A stretch of DNA of 64,000 nt from Marivita sp041725935 (GCA_041725935.1 JBGRQD010000015.1:1-64000); one strand, 5' to 3'; positions 16,420 to 25,425 are shown, counted from the first letter of the stretch. Numbers and translations are program-made. The notes: a model not told the origin generated them from the letters alone.

Positions 16420-17766
16420 ATGACTGACCGCGACACCCTCGTCGAGGGGTTCATGGGGCCTCTTAAAGCACGCCACCCGCATGAACCCGAATTCCTGCGC
16501 GCCGTCGAGGATGTGGCGCGCAACGTGCTTACGGTCGAGAAGGCCCACAGCGCGTACGCATCGGCTCGGGTGCTGGAACGGCTGACAGAGCCGGATCGGC
16601 AGATTGGATTCCGCGTCGATTGGCAAAACGATCGCGGCGAGATCGAGACCAATCGCGGCTGGCGTGTGCAGATGTCCAATGCCATCGGTCCTTATAAGGG
16701 CGGTTTGCGGTTCCATCCTTCGGTCACACCTTCAATCCTGAAGTTTCTTGCTTTCGAGCAATGCTTCAAGAACGCGCTCACAGGACTGCCGCTTGGTGGC
16801 GCAAAGGGAGGCGCGGATTTCGACCCGCGCGGCCGGTCAGAGGCCGAGATCATGCGCTTTTGTCAGGCCTTCATGCGCGAGCTGTCGCCGCATATCGGCC
16901 CAGACCGCGATGTGCCCGCAGGCGATATCAATGTCGGCACGCGTGAGATCGGCTGGCTGTTCGGCATGTACAAGGCGCTCAAGGGGCAGTTCCATGGCGC
17001 GCTAACCGGCAAGGGCATGGCCGCGGGCGGCTCGGCCCTGCGGATCGAGGCGACGGGCTACGGGCTGATCTATTTCGTCGAAGGCATGCTGGCGCGGATG
17101 GGCGACAGCATCGAGGGCAAGCGGGTGGCAATTTCAGGCAAGGGCAATGTCGCCAATCACGCCGCCGAAAAGGCAATCGGTCAAGGCGCGCTTGTGGTGA
17201 CCCTGTCGGACACGTCCGGCACGCTCTGCGCACCTGACGGGATGACGCAGGAGGCGGTGGGGTGGGTCCGCGCCCGCAAGGCCGAAGGTGGCGACATTGG
17301 AGATCCGCCCCGCGACCTTGGCTTGCAGTTCGCCGAAGGCGCGCTGCCATGGGGCACGATGGAGGCGCAGATTGCGCTGCCCTGCGCGACCGAGAACGAG
17401 ATGGACGGAACCGCCGCAAAAGCCGCGCTGGATGCGGGGCTCCAGATGTTGGCAGAGGGCGCGAACATGCCGCTCACCGCAGCGGCCACGCAAGTGCTGC
17501 GGGACAAGGCAGTGCCACATGCGCCGGGCAAGGCGTCGAACGCCGGTGGCGTGGCCGTGTCAGGCCTCGAGATGAGTCAGAACCGCTACGGTCAGTTTTC
17601 GTCCCGCGAAGAGATCGACAAGCGCCTGAAGGAGGTCATGACCCTTATCCACGGACAGATCTGCTCTGAGGGCAACACGGACAGCACGATGGACTACCAG
17701 CGCGCTGCTGATGTGGCAGGGTATCGCAGGCTCGCCGACGCCATTTCGTCGCTTGGCGCGGTTTGA
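16420..17766 (+). CDS. gdhA: Glutamate dehydrogenase
   Basis: A 448-residue protein of hexameric GDH length. Substrate site GPYKGGLRFHP (91-100) and the catalytic-loop PLGGAKGGADFDPRG (124-138, Lys129) are intact; the Rossmann dinucleotide site follows as VAISGKGNVANHAAEKA. The second Gly of the canonical PxGGGKGG is Ala here. Catalyses reductive amination of 2-oxoglutarate, likely NADP-linked by family length, but cofactor is inferred. RBS AGGAAAG precedes ATG 16420; longer in-frame openings upstream overlap the amidase and are not credible. Confidence 0.9.
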   Translation: MTDRDTLVEGFMGPLKARHPHEPEFLRAVEDVARNVLTVEKAHSAYASARVLERLTEPDRQIGFRVDWQNDRGEIETNRGWRVQMSNAIGPYKGGLRFHPSVTPSILKFLAFEQCFKNALTGLPLGGAKGGADFDPRGRSEAEIMRFCQAFMRELSPHIGPDRDVPAGDINVGTREIGWLFGMYKALKGQFHGALTGKGMAAGGSALRIEATGYGLIYFVEGMLARMGDSIEGKRVAISGKGNVANHAAEKAIGQGALVVTLSDTSGTLCAPDGMTQEAVGWVRARKAEGGDIGDPPRDLGLQFAEGALPWGTMEAQIALPCATENEMDGTAAKAALDAGLQMLAEGANMPLTAAATQVLRDKAVPHAPGKASNAGGVAVSGLEMSQNRYGQFSSREEIDKRLKEVMTLIHGQICSEGNTDSTMDYQRAADVAGYRRLADAISSLGAV

Positions 17767-17839
17767 TCCGATGGGATGCTGGTACCCATCACAGTCAGGC
17801 TGGTCGCATCCCGCCGGCGGGTCGTTCCAAGGGACCATC

Positions 17840-18889
17840 TCATGCCATCACCCAAACTTGGAACAGAAGCCCGGCCAGAAACGCGCCGCTTAGGGAGAGG
17901 CCGATATAGAGCGCAAAGACCGGTGGGCGTGCGAGCGCCCAGACGGCCATCGACGCCGGGATCGAGGTCACGCCGCCCGCGACAAGGAAGGCCAGGCCAG
18001 CACCGGGGGCCATGCCCTGTTCCATCAATCCGCCCACCAGCGGCAACGCCGCGTAACCGTTGAGATAGGCGGGCACGCCTACCAGTGTCGCCATGGCGAT
18101 CGGACCGATCCCATCGCCGCCAAGGACCGAAGTCACTGTTTCGGCGGGAATCCAAGCCAGCATCAGGCTTTCGAGAATGAAGGCGAGCGTCAGCCATTTG
18201 GCGAGGAACAGCGTCGTCTTGGTGGCCTCGCGGCCGAACTTTGTCCGCCGCTCCGGTTCCGTCCAGAAGCGCCAGACCACCGGCTTGGGTGCCCGGACCT
18301 TGGAGCCGCCGCAGCCGCCATTGCCGATCCCGTCGCGCAGCGGGTTCGCCAGCGCGCCCCCCCGTGCCAGCAGGTGGACGACGACGCCCCCGAGGATACC
18401 CAGTCCGACGGCCGCAAAGGTCTTTGCAATCGCGAATTCGAGGTCGAGCATACCTGCTGTCAGAACAAACATGGACGGGTCCATGACCGGCGAGGCCAGC
18501 CAGAACGCCATGACGGCCGAGAGCGGCACACCCATGGCCAGAAGCGCCGCGATGAGCGGGATCACACCACAGGAGCAGAATGGTGAAAGACCCCCGGCGA
18601 GTGCTCCAAGCCCGATCATCAGGAGTGGTGCTCCGGTGAAGGCTTTGGCGATCAGGTTGTCGGCGCCGGTCGCCGATGCCCATGCGGCGATGCCGATGGA
18701 CAGGATCAGGTAGGGTGCCGTCCGCAACAAGGCACCAGCGGTAAAGCTGGCGCTGTCGCTTGCCTGAACTGGGTCGAATACGGCCAGAGCGCCGAGGATC
18801 AGGACCGACGCGAGCCAGACGCGCTGGTCTTTCCAGAGATGGCGCAGGACCGAGCGGGGTGTCGCGGTCGGAAGTGTCGTGTCAGCCAT
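17840..18889 (-). CDS. ArsP/YraQ-type permease (SO_0444 family)
   Basis: A 349-residue membrane protein with about eight to ten helices. The conserved SPFCSCGVIPL segment and the GVPAYLNGYAALPLVGGL block place it in the ArsP/YraQ permease group (DUF318), known for export of trivalent organoarsenicals, with other metals possible. Start 18889 chosen because GGAG sits at the right distance before that ATG; ATGs at 18895 and 18940 are also in frame. It follows ArsR directly, so ArsR probably controls it. Confidence 0.75.
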   Translation of the reverse strand: MADTTLPTATPRSVLRHLWKDQRVWLASVLILGALAVFDPVQASDSASFTAGALLRTAPYLILSIGIAAWASATGADNLIAKAFTGAPLLMIGLGALAGGLSPFCSCGVIPLIAALLAMGVPLSAVMAFWLASPVMDPSMFVLTAGMLDLEFAIAKTFAAVGLGILGGVVVHLLARGGALANPLRDGIGNGGCGGSKVRAPKPVVWRFWTEPERRTKFGREATKTTLFLAKWLTLAFILESLMLAWIPAETVTSVLGGDGIGPIAMATLVGVPAYLNGYAALPLVGGLMEQGMAPGAGLAFLVAGGVTSIPASMAVWALARPPVFALYIGLSLSGAFLAGLLFQVWVMA

Positions 18890-18943
18890 TACCATGTCTC
18901 CGGTTTTTCGGTTGTTTTGGGGAAAGGAAAAAATGTGCATCTG

Positions 18944-19261
18944 TCATGCGGCATCCTCCGAAGGGTGCAGCGCAACTCCGGAGCAGCATTCCGAGGTGAG
19001 GAAATCCAGAACCTTGTGCATCGCGGGGTAGTCCACACGGTTGAACACCTCGCGGCCCTGTTTCTCCTGCACAACAAGGCCGGCATCGACCAGAGTGGAG
19101 AGATGATGCGCAAGCGTCGACGGAGCGAGGCCGACATGTTCGCCGATGTCACCGACGCGCAGTCCGTCATCACCCGCTTTGACCAGCAAGCGGAAGATGG
19201 ACAGGCGCGCATCGTGGCCGAGGGCGGCAAGGGCGCGGGCGGTGGGGCTGGTTATACTCAT
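18944..19261 (-). CDS. arsR: ArsR-family repressor
   Basis: A 105-residue winged-helix repressor: VGDIGEHVGLAPSTLAHHLSTLVDAGLV (about 36-63) is the recognition region and the C terminus has vicinal Cys92-Cys93 (ECCSG) suited to bind As(III). Expected to repress its own operon (with the ArsP-type permease) from the dyad at 19270-19291, which lies just upstream of its start codon. Confidence 0.85.
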   Translation of the reverse strand: MSITSPTARALAALGHDARLSIFRLLVKAGDDGLRVGDIGEHVGLAPSTLAHHLSTLVDAGLVVQEKQGREVFNRVDYPAMHKVLDFLTSECCSGVALHPSEDAA

Positions 19262-19269
19262 AAGTCAAA

Positions 19270-19291
19270 CATAACCAAAATTCTGGTTATG
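19270..19291. promoter_or_regulatory. Putative ArsR operator
   Basis: CATAACCA / TGGTTATG inverted repeat, 8-bp arms with a 6-base AT-rich centre, 8 bases upstream of the arsR start codon and just after the Acr3 gene. This is the shape expected of an ArsR dimer operator controlling arsR and the permease gene. Confidence 0.6.
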
Positions 19292-19304
19292 TCGAGTCAT
19301 TTGT

Positions 19305-20318
19305 TCAGGTCTCGGCGAAACGCGCTCTTGTCCGGTTGGCGAAGGCGACAAGCGACAGCATCACCGGGACCTCGACAAGCACGCCCACCACCGTGGCCAA
19401 TGCCGCGCCCGAGTTCAGGCCGAAAAGGCTGATGGCAACCGCGACGGCCAGCTCGAAAAAGTTTGATGTCCCGATCAGTGCGCAAGGGGCCGCGATGCGG
19501 TGCGGCACCCGCAAGGCGTAGGCGGCGGCATAGGTCAGCACGAAGATACCGTAGGACTGGATCAGGATCGGCACCGCGATCAGCGCGATGACCAAAGGCC
19601 GGTCAAGGATTACCTGACCCTGAAGACCGAACAGGATCACCACGGTTGCGATCAGGCCAATCATCCCCCAGGACTTGATCCTGTTCCGAAACGCATCGAT
19701 CCGTTCCGCGCTGCCAAGGCGTTGCCGCGTCAAGAGCCCTGCGGCCAGCGGCAGCGCGACGTAAAGCACAACGGAGAGAAGAAGTGTCTCCCATGGCACG
19801 ACAATGTCAGTGACCCCCAGCAGGAAAGCGACGATCGGCGCGAATGCGAAGACCATCACCACATCGTTCACGGACACCTGCAAAAGCGTGTAGCTCTCGT
19901 CGCCGCGCGTGAGTTGAGACCAGACAAAGACCATTGCCGTGCAGGGGGCGGCGCCCAGCAGGATCAGTCCCGCGATGTATTGCTGGGCATCTTCCGGTGA
20001 AATCAGGTCGGCAAAGACCACTTCGAAGAACAGAACGCCAAGGGCCGCCATTGTGAAAGGCTTGATCAGCCAATTTACAATGAGAGTGATCGCTAGGCCC
20101 TTGGGCTGCTTGACCACATCGCGCAAACTGCCCGGATCGACGCCCACCATCATCGGATAGACCATCGCCCAGATCAGGACAGCGACGACAAGGTTGACGT
20201 TTGCAACCTCTGCGGCCGCGATCCCTTCGACGAGGACCGGCGCGGCGGTGCCGATCACAATGCCCGCCACCATGGCAAGCGCGACCCAGACAGTCAGATA
20301 CCGCTCGAAGATGCTCAT
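19305..20318 (-). CDS. acr3: Acr3-type arsenite efflux permease
   Basis: A 337-residue protein with about ten membrane helices. Acr3 features: AAPCTAMVFVWSQLTRGD with the conserved Cys (about 135), QVSVNDVVMVFAFAPIVAFLLG, and IAAPCALIGTSNFFELAVAVAI with a second Cys. Exports arsenite formed by the fused ArsR-ArsC. Overlaps the ArsJ gene by 4 bases, so it is the last gene of the ArsRC-GAPDH-ArsJ-Acr3 operon. Confidence 0.9.
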   Translation of the reverse strand: MSIFERYLTVWVALAMVAGIVIGTAAPVLVEGIAAAEVANVNLVVAVLIWAMVYPMMVGVDPGSLRDVVKQPKGLAITLIVNWLIKPFTMAALGVLFFEVVFADLISPEDAQQYIAGLILLGAAPCTAMVFVWSQLTRGDESYTLLQVSVNDVVMVFAFAPIVAFLLGVTDIVVPWETLLLSVVLYVALPLAAGLLTRQRLGSAERIDAFRNRIKSWGMIGLIATVVILFGLQGQVILDRPLVIALIAVPILIQSYGIFVLTYAAAYALRVPHRIAAPCALIGTSNFFELAVAVAISLFGLNSGAALATVVGVLVEVPVMLSLVAFANRTRARFAET

Positions 20319-21583
20319 GCCGGTGTGACCTGCGGGTGTTCGGGGCTAAGCTTGCCGGACAACAGAGCAGCCAGAGCAACCGTTACAGTCGCTGTGCCGA
20401 GCATCAGCACAAGGCCGCCCACCTGGTAGGTCAGACCTGACAGGACCGTCCCGAGAAGCCGCCCGCCCGCGTTCGCCATGTAGTAAAAGCCCACATCCAT
20501 GGTCACTCGTTCGGCCTTGGTGAAGGCAAGGATCAGGTAGGAATGAAGGGCCGAGTTGATGGCAAAGACCGCGCCGAACACCAGAAGCCCGGCCACCAGA
20601 GTGATTGTGAGCCATGGCTGCGGTTCTGCTGACACGAATGCGGCTGCGGTCAATCCGGCCGGGATCGCCGCAAGCGCCCATGCCCAATTGCGGGCTTTTC
20701 CAACCAGATCGCCCTCGGGCGTGGTTGCTGCGCGAAGCAGCTTTGGGGCTGCGGCCTGAACAAAGCCGTAAAGGATGATCCAGACGGCCATGAAGGTGCC
20801 GATCATGAAGAATGCAGCGCGATTGCCCGCGACTGTGCCATCAGACAGCACGGCGTAGAAGTAGATCGGGATGCCAACCACAAACCAGACATCCCGCGCG
20901 CCGAACAGAAAGACCCGCGCGGCCGACAGCCAGTTCACGTTTGCCGATTTTGAGAACACCTCGGAAAACTTGGCACCCTTGCGGCCTTTGGGCAGCCCCT
21001 TCGGCATGGCGATCAGGACCGCAACAAGGATGACAGCCAGAACCGCCGCCATCGCCAGAACCGCCCAGACAAAGCCGACCGTCGCCAGAAGGCCCGCCCC
21101 CAGGAGAAAGCCCAGACCCTTCACGGCGTTTTTCGATCCGGTCAGGATCGCGACCCAGCGGAACAGCCCGCCGGATTCGGTTGGTGCAAGGACCTTCACC
21201 GCCGATTTGGACGACATCTTGGCCAGATCCTTGGCGACGCCAGATGCGCCCTGCACGATCATCACAAAGGCCACGGAAACGCCAAGTGCCCAGCTTGGGT
21301 CAAGCTGAGCCAGCGCCAGCAGAGCAACGACCTGAAGCGCGAGCCCGGCATAAAGCGTCGAGGTCAACCCGAACCGCGCAGCAATCCAGCCCGCAGCAAG
21401 GTTCGTGATCATCCCCGCGATCTCGTAGAGCACGAACAGATAGGCCAGCTGCACCGGCGTGAAGCCCAGCGTGTGGAAATGCAGCAGCACCAGCATCCTG
21501 AGCGCACCATCGGTGAGCATGAAGGCCCAATAGGCCGCCGTGACGGCGATATAAGCCGACAGACCTTCGGGGCGCGTTGTCAC
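20315..21583 (-). CDS. arsJ: ArsJ organoarsenical efflux transporter
   Basis: A 422-residue MFS protein with about 12 helices. Family-specific segments DGALRMLVLLHFHTLGFTP, AKDLAKMSSKSAVK and FRWVAILTGSKNAVKG match ArsJ. Known role: exports 1-arseno-3-phosphoglycerate made by the partner GAPDH, giving arsenate resistance without reduction. The partner gene lies directly upstream and overlaps it by 4 bases, a diagnostic pairing. Confidence 0.92.
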   Translation of the reverse strand: MTTRPEGLSAYIAVTAAYWAFMLTDGALRMLVLLHFHTLGFTPVQLAYLFVLYEIAGMITNLAAGWIAARFGLTSTLYAGLALQVVALLALAQLDPSWALGVSVAFVMIVQGASGVAKDLAKMSSKSAVKVLAPTESGGLFRWVAILTGSKNAVKGLGFLLGAGLLATVGFVWAVLAMAAVLAVILVAVLIAMPKGLPKGRKGAKFSEVFSKSANVNWLSAARVFLFGARDVWFVVGIPIYFYAVLSDGTVAGNRAAFFMIGTFMAVWIILYGFVQAAAPKLLRAATTPEGDLVGKARNWAWALAAIPAGLTAAAFVSAEPQPWLTITLVAGLLVFGAVFAINSALHSYLILAFTKAERVTMDVGFYYMANAGGRLLGTVLSGLTYQVGGLVLMLGTATVTVALAALLSGKLSPEHPQVTPA

Positions 21584-22578
21584 AGCGACGACCCCACCAT
21601 GAAGGCCACATCAACCAGCCGGTGTGCGTAACCCATTTCGTTGTCATACCAGGCGTAGATTTTCACCTGCGTGCCATTGATCACCATGGTCGAGGGTGCA
21701 TCCACGATGCCCGAGCGCGTATCGTTGGTGTAATCGGCCGAGACCAGAGGCCGTTCCTCGTAGCCCAGGATACCCTTCAACGGCCCTTCGGCAGCGGCCT
21801 TGAACAGCGCGTTGACCTCTTCGGCGGTCGTTTCCCGCTCCACCTCGAAGACGCAATCGGTCAGCGAGGCGTTCAGCAGCGGTACACGCACGGCATGGCC
21901 GTTCAATCGGCCTTTCAGTTCCGGATAGATCAGCGTGATCGCTGTAGCGCTCCCGGTCGTCGTCGGGATCAGCGAGTTCAGCGCAGAGCGCGCCCGACGC
22001 AGGTCCTTTGCCGGACGGTCGACAATGGTCTGCGTGTTGGTCACGTCATGGATCGTCGTGATGGACCCGTGACGGACGCCGAGGTTTTCGTGGATCACCT
22101 TCACCACCGGGGCAAGGCAGTTTGTCGTGCAGGAGGCTGCCGTGATGATGCTGTGGGCGGCTGGATCGTAGACTTCGTCATTGATGCCAAAGACGACGTT
22201 GGCCGTCTGCCCGTCCTTGACCGGGGCGGAGACCACGACTTTCTTCACACCCGCCTCGAAATAGGGTGCGAGTTTCGCTTCTGACTTGAAGACACCGGTG
22301 CAGTCGATGACGACATCGACGCCGTCCAGCGGCAGTGCAGACAGATCCTTGGTGCCGATGAACGGCAGCCGGGTGCCATCAATTGTCAGGCTCTCGTCAT
22401 CCGATGAAAACGCGGCGTTCCAGCGACCGTGAACCGTGTCGAATTCCAGCAGATGGGCATGCATCGCCGCATCGCCCACCGCGTCGTTGATCCAGGCGAT
22501 CTCCGCCCCCCGTTCCAGCAGGGGACGCAAGGCAAGCTTGCCAATTCGGCCAAGGCCGTTCAGTGCATAGGTGGTCAC
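21580..22578 (-). CDS. ArsJ-associated glyceraldehyde-3-phosphate dehydrogenase
   Basis: A 332-residue GAPDH. NAD site GLGRIGKLALRP near the N terminus; catalytic Cys in ASCTTNCLAP (about 148-157); substrate region LIPTTTGSATAIT; C-terminal WYDNEMGYAHRLVD. The N terminus MTTYALNGLGRIG differs from the classical VGINGFGRIG, which is usual for the ArsJ-linked type. It phosphorylates/arsenylates glyceraldehyde-3-phosphate to the acyl arsenate exported by ArsJ. Overlaps both neighbours by 4 bases. Confidence 0.9.
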   Translation of the reverse strand: MTTYALNGLGRIGKLALRPLLERGAEIAWINDAVGDAAMHAHLLEFDTVHGRWNAAFSSDDESLTIDGTRLPFIGTKDLSALPLDGVDVVIDCTGVFKSEAKLAPYFEAGVKKVVVSAPVKDGQTANVVFGINDEVYDPAAHSIITAASCTTNCLAPVVKVIHENLGVRHGSITTIHDVTNTQTIVDRPAKDLRRARSALNSLIPTTTGSATAITLIYPELKGRLNGHAVRVPLLNASLTDCVFEVERETTAEEVNALFKAAAEGPLKGILGYEERPLVSADYTNDTRSGIVDAPSTMVINGTQVKIYAWYDNEMGYAHRLVDVAFMVGSSL

Positions 22579-23438
22579 ACCGCCGCTCCTTCTTCGGGAA
22601 GGCCTGCGTTGTGTGTGCGGCCGATCTCGTCCACGGCCTTTTGCAGCGAAATGCGGTCGAGTGCCGAGAACGGAAGCGCGCTGAACGCTTTGATACGATT
22701 GTGCAGCGCGCCGTAGGTCTGTTGGAACGCGAGGCTCTTTTGCGCGTCGGTGCCTTCAACCTTCACCGGGTCCGGCATTCCCCAATGGGCACTGATCGGT
22801 TGGCCCGGCCAAGAGGGACATTCCTCGTTTGCGGCCTGATTGCACACTGTGAAGACGAAATCGAACTTAGGCGCGTCGGCACCCTGAAATTCGCCCACGT
22901 TCTTGGACCGCAGGACCGAGACATCATGCCCCTTCTGCGCAAGTACTTCGAGGGCGAAAGGGTTGAGGTCTGATCGCGGCATCGTGCCGGCAGAAAAGAC
23001 CTCGAACCGGTCGCCTGCTTCTGACCTGAGGATGGATTCAGCAAAGATCGAGCGAGCGGAGTTTCCGGTGCAGATGAAGAGCACCTTGTATTTCGGATCG
23101 GTCATGGCCGTTGTTCCTGTAAAAAGTGGCATTGAAACGGGTGAGCAAAACTCCGGCCGACCGCGGCAGCAATCGAGGAGCAGATAATCGAAGGTTTGTT
23201 GCACCTCTGTCATCGAGATGGCGTAGCGAAGGGAGGTGCCGTTCCGTTCTTGCGTCACCAGTCCGGCCTGCATGAGTGCCGAAAGGTAGGCCGACAGCGT
23301 GGATGCCTTGAGGCCAAGCACATCGGCGAGTTCGCCAGCGGGCACGCGGTCAGGATACCGGCGCATCAGCAGCCGAAAGATCGCCAGCCGCTGAGGGTGG
23401 CCAAGGGTCGCGAGACGGGAGGGGACTAATGATTCCAT
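22575..23438 (-). CDS. arsC: ArsR-ArsC fusion: repressor plus arsenate reductase
   Basis: A 287-residue two-domain protein. Residues 1-100 are an ArsR winged helix (LADVLGLKASTLSAYLSAL) ending in C90-C91 and C98, a metal site. Residues about 115-285 are a low-molecular-weight-phosphatase-type arsenate reductase with the P-loop CTGNSARS (123-130) and a Cys pair in TVCNQAANEECP. Both domains look complete. A Met at 112 (base 23105) is preceded by AGGAACA, so a separate ArsC could also be translated. First gene of the Acr3 operon; fused regulators of this kind keep repression and detoxification in one transcript. Confidence 0.85.
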   Translation of the reverse strand: MESLVPSRLATLGHPQRLAIFRLLMRRYPDRVPAGELADVLGLKASTLSAYLSALMQAGLVTQERNGTSLRYAISMTEVQQTFDYLLLDCCRGRPEFCSPVSMPLFTGTTAMTDPKYKVLFICTGNSARSIFAESILRSEAGDRFEVFSAGTMPRSDLNPFALEVLAQKGHDVSVLRSKNVGEFQGADAPKFDFVFTVCNQAANEECPSWPGQPISAHWGMPDPVKVEGTDAQKSLAFQQTYGALHNRIKAFSALPFSALDRISLQKAVDEIGRTHNAGLPEEGAAV

Positions 23439-23451
23439 ATTTCGTGAATAT
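23437..23451. promoter_or_regulatory. AT-rich dyad at the ArsR-ArsC start
   Basis: ATATT / AATAT inverted repeat with a 5-base centre, overlapping the start codon of the fusion gene in an AT-rich patch (23430-23460) of otherwise GC-rich DNA. A plausible operator for the ArsR domain, differing from the dyad at 19270. Bases 23452-23616 hold no gene that I can support. Confidence 0.3.
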
Positions 23452-23616
23452 CAGAAATAATGATTCCGGCAAGCGCCTTTCTCGGTCGCGCGCCAGAAAC
23501 ATGTGAAGGCTGCGCGTCGCCATGGCATATCGGCAGCCGTCTTCGCGGCGTCCAGCCGTGACCTATCTAGGCGATGTTCCATGCCCGGAATTTCGCCGAG
23601 CACATAAAGGCTGATC

Positions 23617-24465
23617 TCAGTCGCGCGCCGCGATGCAGGTCTGGCGTTGCTCTCCCAAGCCTGCGATCCGAAGCACCATCTCATCGCCTTCGCGCAGGAA
23701 GACCTGTGGTGACTTGCCCATTCCCACGCCGGGAGGGGTGCCCGTGGCGATGACGTCGCCGGGGTGCAGGGTCATGAACTGGGACAGGTGCGCGATCACC
23801 TTGGCCACCGAGAAATGCATCGTGCGGGTGGAACCGTCCTGCATCGCGGTGCCGTTGAGTGATAGCGTCATGGCCAAATCCTGCGGATCGACCACGTCGT
23901 CAGTTGTCACGAGCCACGGGCCCATTGGCGCAAACGTGTCGTGCGATTTGCCTTTGACCCATTGGCCCGACCGGTGCAGCTGGAAATCGCGTTCGCTGAC
24001 GTCGTTGACGATGCAATAACCCGCGACATGAGACATAGCGTCGGACTCTGACACGTATTTGGCACGGGTGCCGATGACCACGCCCAGCTCGATCTCCCAA
24101 TCGGCCTTGACGGACCCGCGCGGAATTTCCACTGCATCGTTCGGCCCGCAGATGCAGGAGGTCGCCTTGAAGAACACGATCGGTTCCTCGGGCAGCGCCA
24201 TGTTCGCCTCGGCGGCGTGGTCGGCATAGTTGAGGCCAATCGCGATCAGCTTGCCGACAGACCCGACACAGGCGCCGATGCGGGGGCTGCCGTCCACGAC
24301 GGGAAGGGTGGCGGGGTCGATGGCGCGCAGGCGGTCCAGCGTTTCGGGCGACAGGTTGGCACCTGCGAGGTCGTCGATATGGCCCGACAGATCGCGGATA
24401 TGGCCGTCGTCATCCAGCAGGCCGGGTTTCTCCGCACCGATCTCTCCGAAACGCAGCAATTTCAT
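23617..24465 (-). CDS. Fumarylacetoacetate-hydrolase-family protein
   Basis: A 282-residue enzyme of the FAH superfamily. The metal site is formed by E-x-E in KADWEIELGVVIG (about 120-132) and the Asp of IVNDVSERDFQ; GLNYADHAAE gives the catalytic His; TGTPPGVGMGKSP is the late loop. Members cleave acylpyruvates, 5-oxo-acids or 2-oxo-3-deoxy-sugar acids such as 2,4-diketo-3-deoxy-L-fuconate. Start at 24465 (MKLLRFG), the typical N terminus. Single gene; substrate not fixed by context. Confidence 0.85.
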   Translation of the reverse strand: MKLLRFGEIGAEKPGLLDDDGHIRDLSGHIDDLAGANLSPETLDRLRAIDPATLPVVDGSPRIGACVGSVGKLIAIGLNYADHAAEANMALPEEPIVFFKATSCICGPNDAVEIPRGSVKADWEIELGVVIGTRAKYVSESDAMSHVAGYCIVNDVSERDFQLHRSGQWVKGKSHDTFAPMGPWLVTTDDVVDPQDLAMTLSLNGTAMQDGSTRTMHFSVAKVIAHLSQFMTLHPGDVIATGTPPGVGMGKSPQVFLREGDEMVLRIAGLGEQRQTCIAARD

Positions 24466-24777
24466 GGTCTGTCCCTCCCGTTTGAGCTTCACGCAATCAG
24501 ACATCAGAGCGTCCGGAAGTCCAGAGCCAAGACCGGATTTCGCAGCCATCCCAGGGCCTTCTGGGCTGCGAATCGTAATGCGGTTTCAATACGGACTTTG
24601 GCCCGTGCCGATCGGGGTGAAGGCCGATTTGCGCTGCCAGATGGCGTTGAACCGCTTAATTTGGCTGAACTTTCTGGCAAACGCGCAAACGCCGCGGTTT
24701 CCGTCTTGAAATGTCCTGCGTATACTCCGGTCGGAGAACAGCATGACACGGGCGTGCGACCAGAAGGAAGCAAGACG
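24466..24777. other. 312-base intergenic region between the FAH gene and ihfB
   Basis: Divergent control region. I see no supported gene here; it holds the ihfB promoter at 24698-24726 and, on the other side, the untested promoter of the FAH-family gene. Confidence 0.6.
24698..24726 (+). promoter_or_regulatory. Candidate ihfB promoter
   Basis: A -35 like TTTCCG (24698-24703), a 17-base spacer and a -10 TATACT (24721-24726), 52 bases before the ihfB ATG. The -10 is strong, the -35 weak. Confidence 0.4.
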
Positions 24778-25059
24778 ATGATAAGGTCTGAGTTGATCCA
24801 AAAGATTGCCGACGATAACCCGCACCTGTACCAGCGTGATGTCGAGCGGATCGTGAATACGATTTTCGAAGAGATCATCGATGCAATGGCGCGGGGCGAC
24901 CGGGTCGAACTGCGTGGCTTCGGCGCCTTTTCGGTCAAGAAACGCGACGCGCGCACAGGTCGTAATCCGCGCACCGGCGAAGCGGTCGATGTAGAAGAAA
25001 AGCACGTGCCGTTCTTCAAAACGGGCAAGCTGCTCAGAGACAGGTTAAACGGGAAGTAG
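24778..25059 (+). CDS. ihfB: Integration host factor beta subunit
   Basis: A 93-residue HU/IHF DNA-bending protein. MIRSELIQKIADDNPHLY at the N terminus, the beta-arm with RTGRNPRTGEAV containing the intercalating Pro, and RVELRGFGAFSVKKR before it are all IhfB-like. It pairs with IhfA and bends DNA at replication, recombination and promoter sites. A long in-frame extension upstream of 24778 overlaps the opposite-strand FAH gene and is not coding. Confidence 0.95.
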   Translation: MIRSELIQKIADDNPHLYQRDVERIVNTIFEEIIDAMARGDRVELRGFGAFSVKKRDARTGRNPRTGEAVDVEEKHVPFFKTGKLLRDRLNGK

Positions 25060-25065
25060 AGACTG

Positions 25066-25416
25066 ATGCGATACATCCGCTATGCATTTCTTGCGGCGCT
25101 GGCCATTGTGCTGGTGGCCGTCGCACTCGCCAATCGTGGCATGGTCATGCTGCAACTGCTGCCCTCCGGGCTGGCTGATCTGGCGGGTATGAACCGGAGC
25201 ATCGAATTGCCGATGTTCATCGTGATCTTCGGAAGCATCATTGCCGGTCTGCTGATCGGCTTCGTCTGGGAATGGCTGCGCGAGCACAAGCACCGCGCCG
25301 CCGCTGCCCAGCGTCAGGCCGAGGTCAAGCGGCTCGAGCGGGAACTGCGGCGCACCAAGGCGGAGCGCGACAAGGACAAGGACGAGGTCCTGGCGCTTCT
25401 GGACGAGGCGAGCTGA
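25066..25416 (+). CDS. lapA: LapA-domain inner-membrane protein
   Basis: A 116-residue protein: two membrane helices (about 5-22 and 48-70) and a charged coiled-coil C terminus (about 75-116, KRLERELRRTKAERDKDKD). This is the DUF1049/LapA layout; in enterobacteria LapA works with LapB in lipopolysaccharide assembly control. Six bases after ihfB, so co-transcribed with it, the usual alphaproteobacterial order. Confidence 0.8.
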   Translation: MRYIRYAFLAALAIVLVAVALANRGMVMLQLLPSGLADLAGMNRSIELPMFIVIFGSIIAGLLIGFVWEWLREHKHRAAAAQRQAEVKRLERELRRTKAERDKDKDEVLALLDEAS

Positions 25417-25425
25417 GCACATCTC

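Noticed and set aside
17807..17822. CCCGCCGGCGGG palindrome after gdhA
   Set aside because: Short GC palindrome with no T tract; not enough to call a terminator or operator.
17694..18683. 329-residue frame on the minus strand near the ArsP-type permease
   Set aside because: Shares the region with the real permease in another frame and has shadow-like composition.
23451..23684. 77-residue minus-strand frame between the fusion gene and the FAH gene
   Set aside because: No ribosome site, no family, extends into the FAH gene's end.
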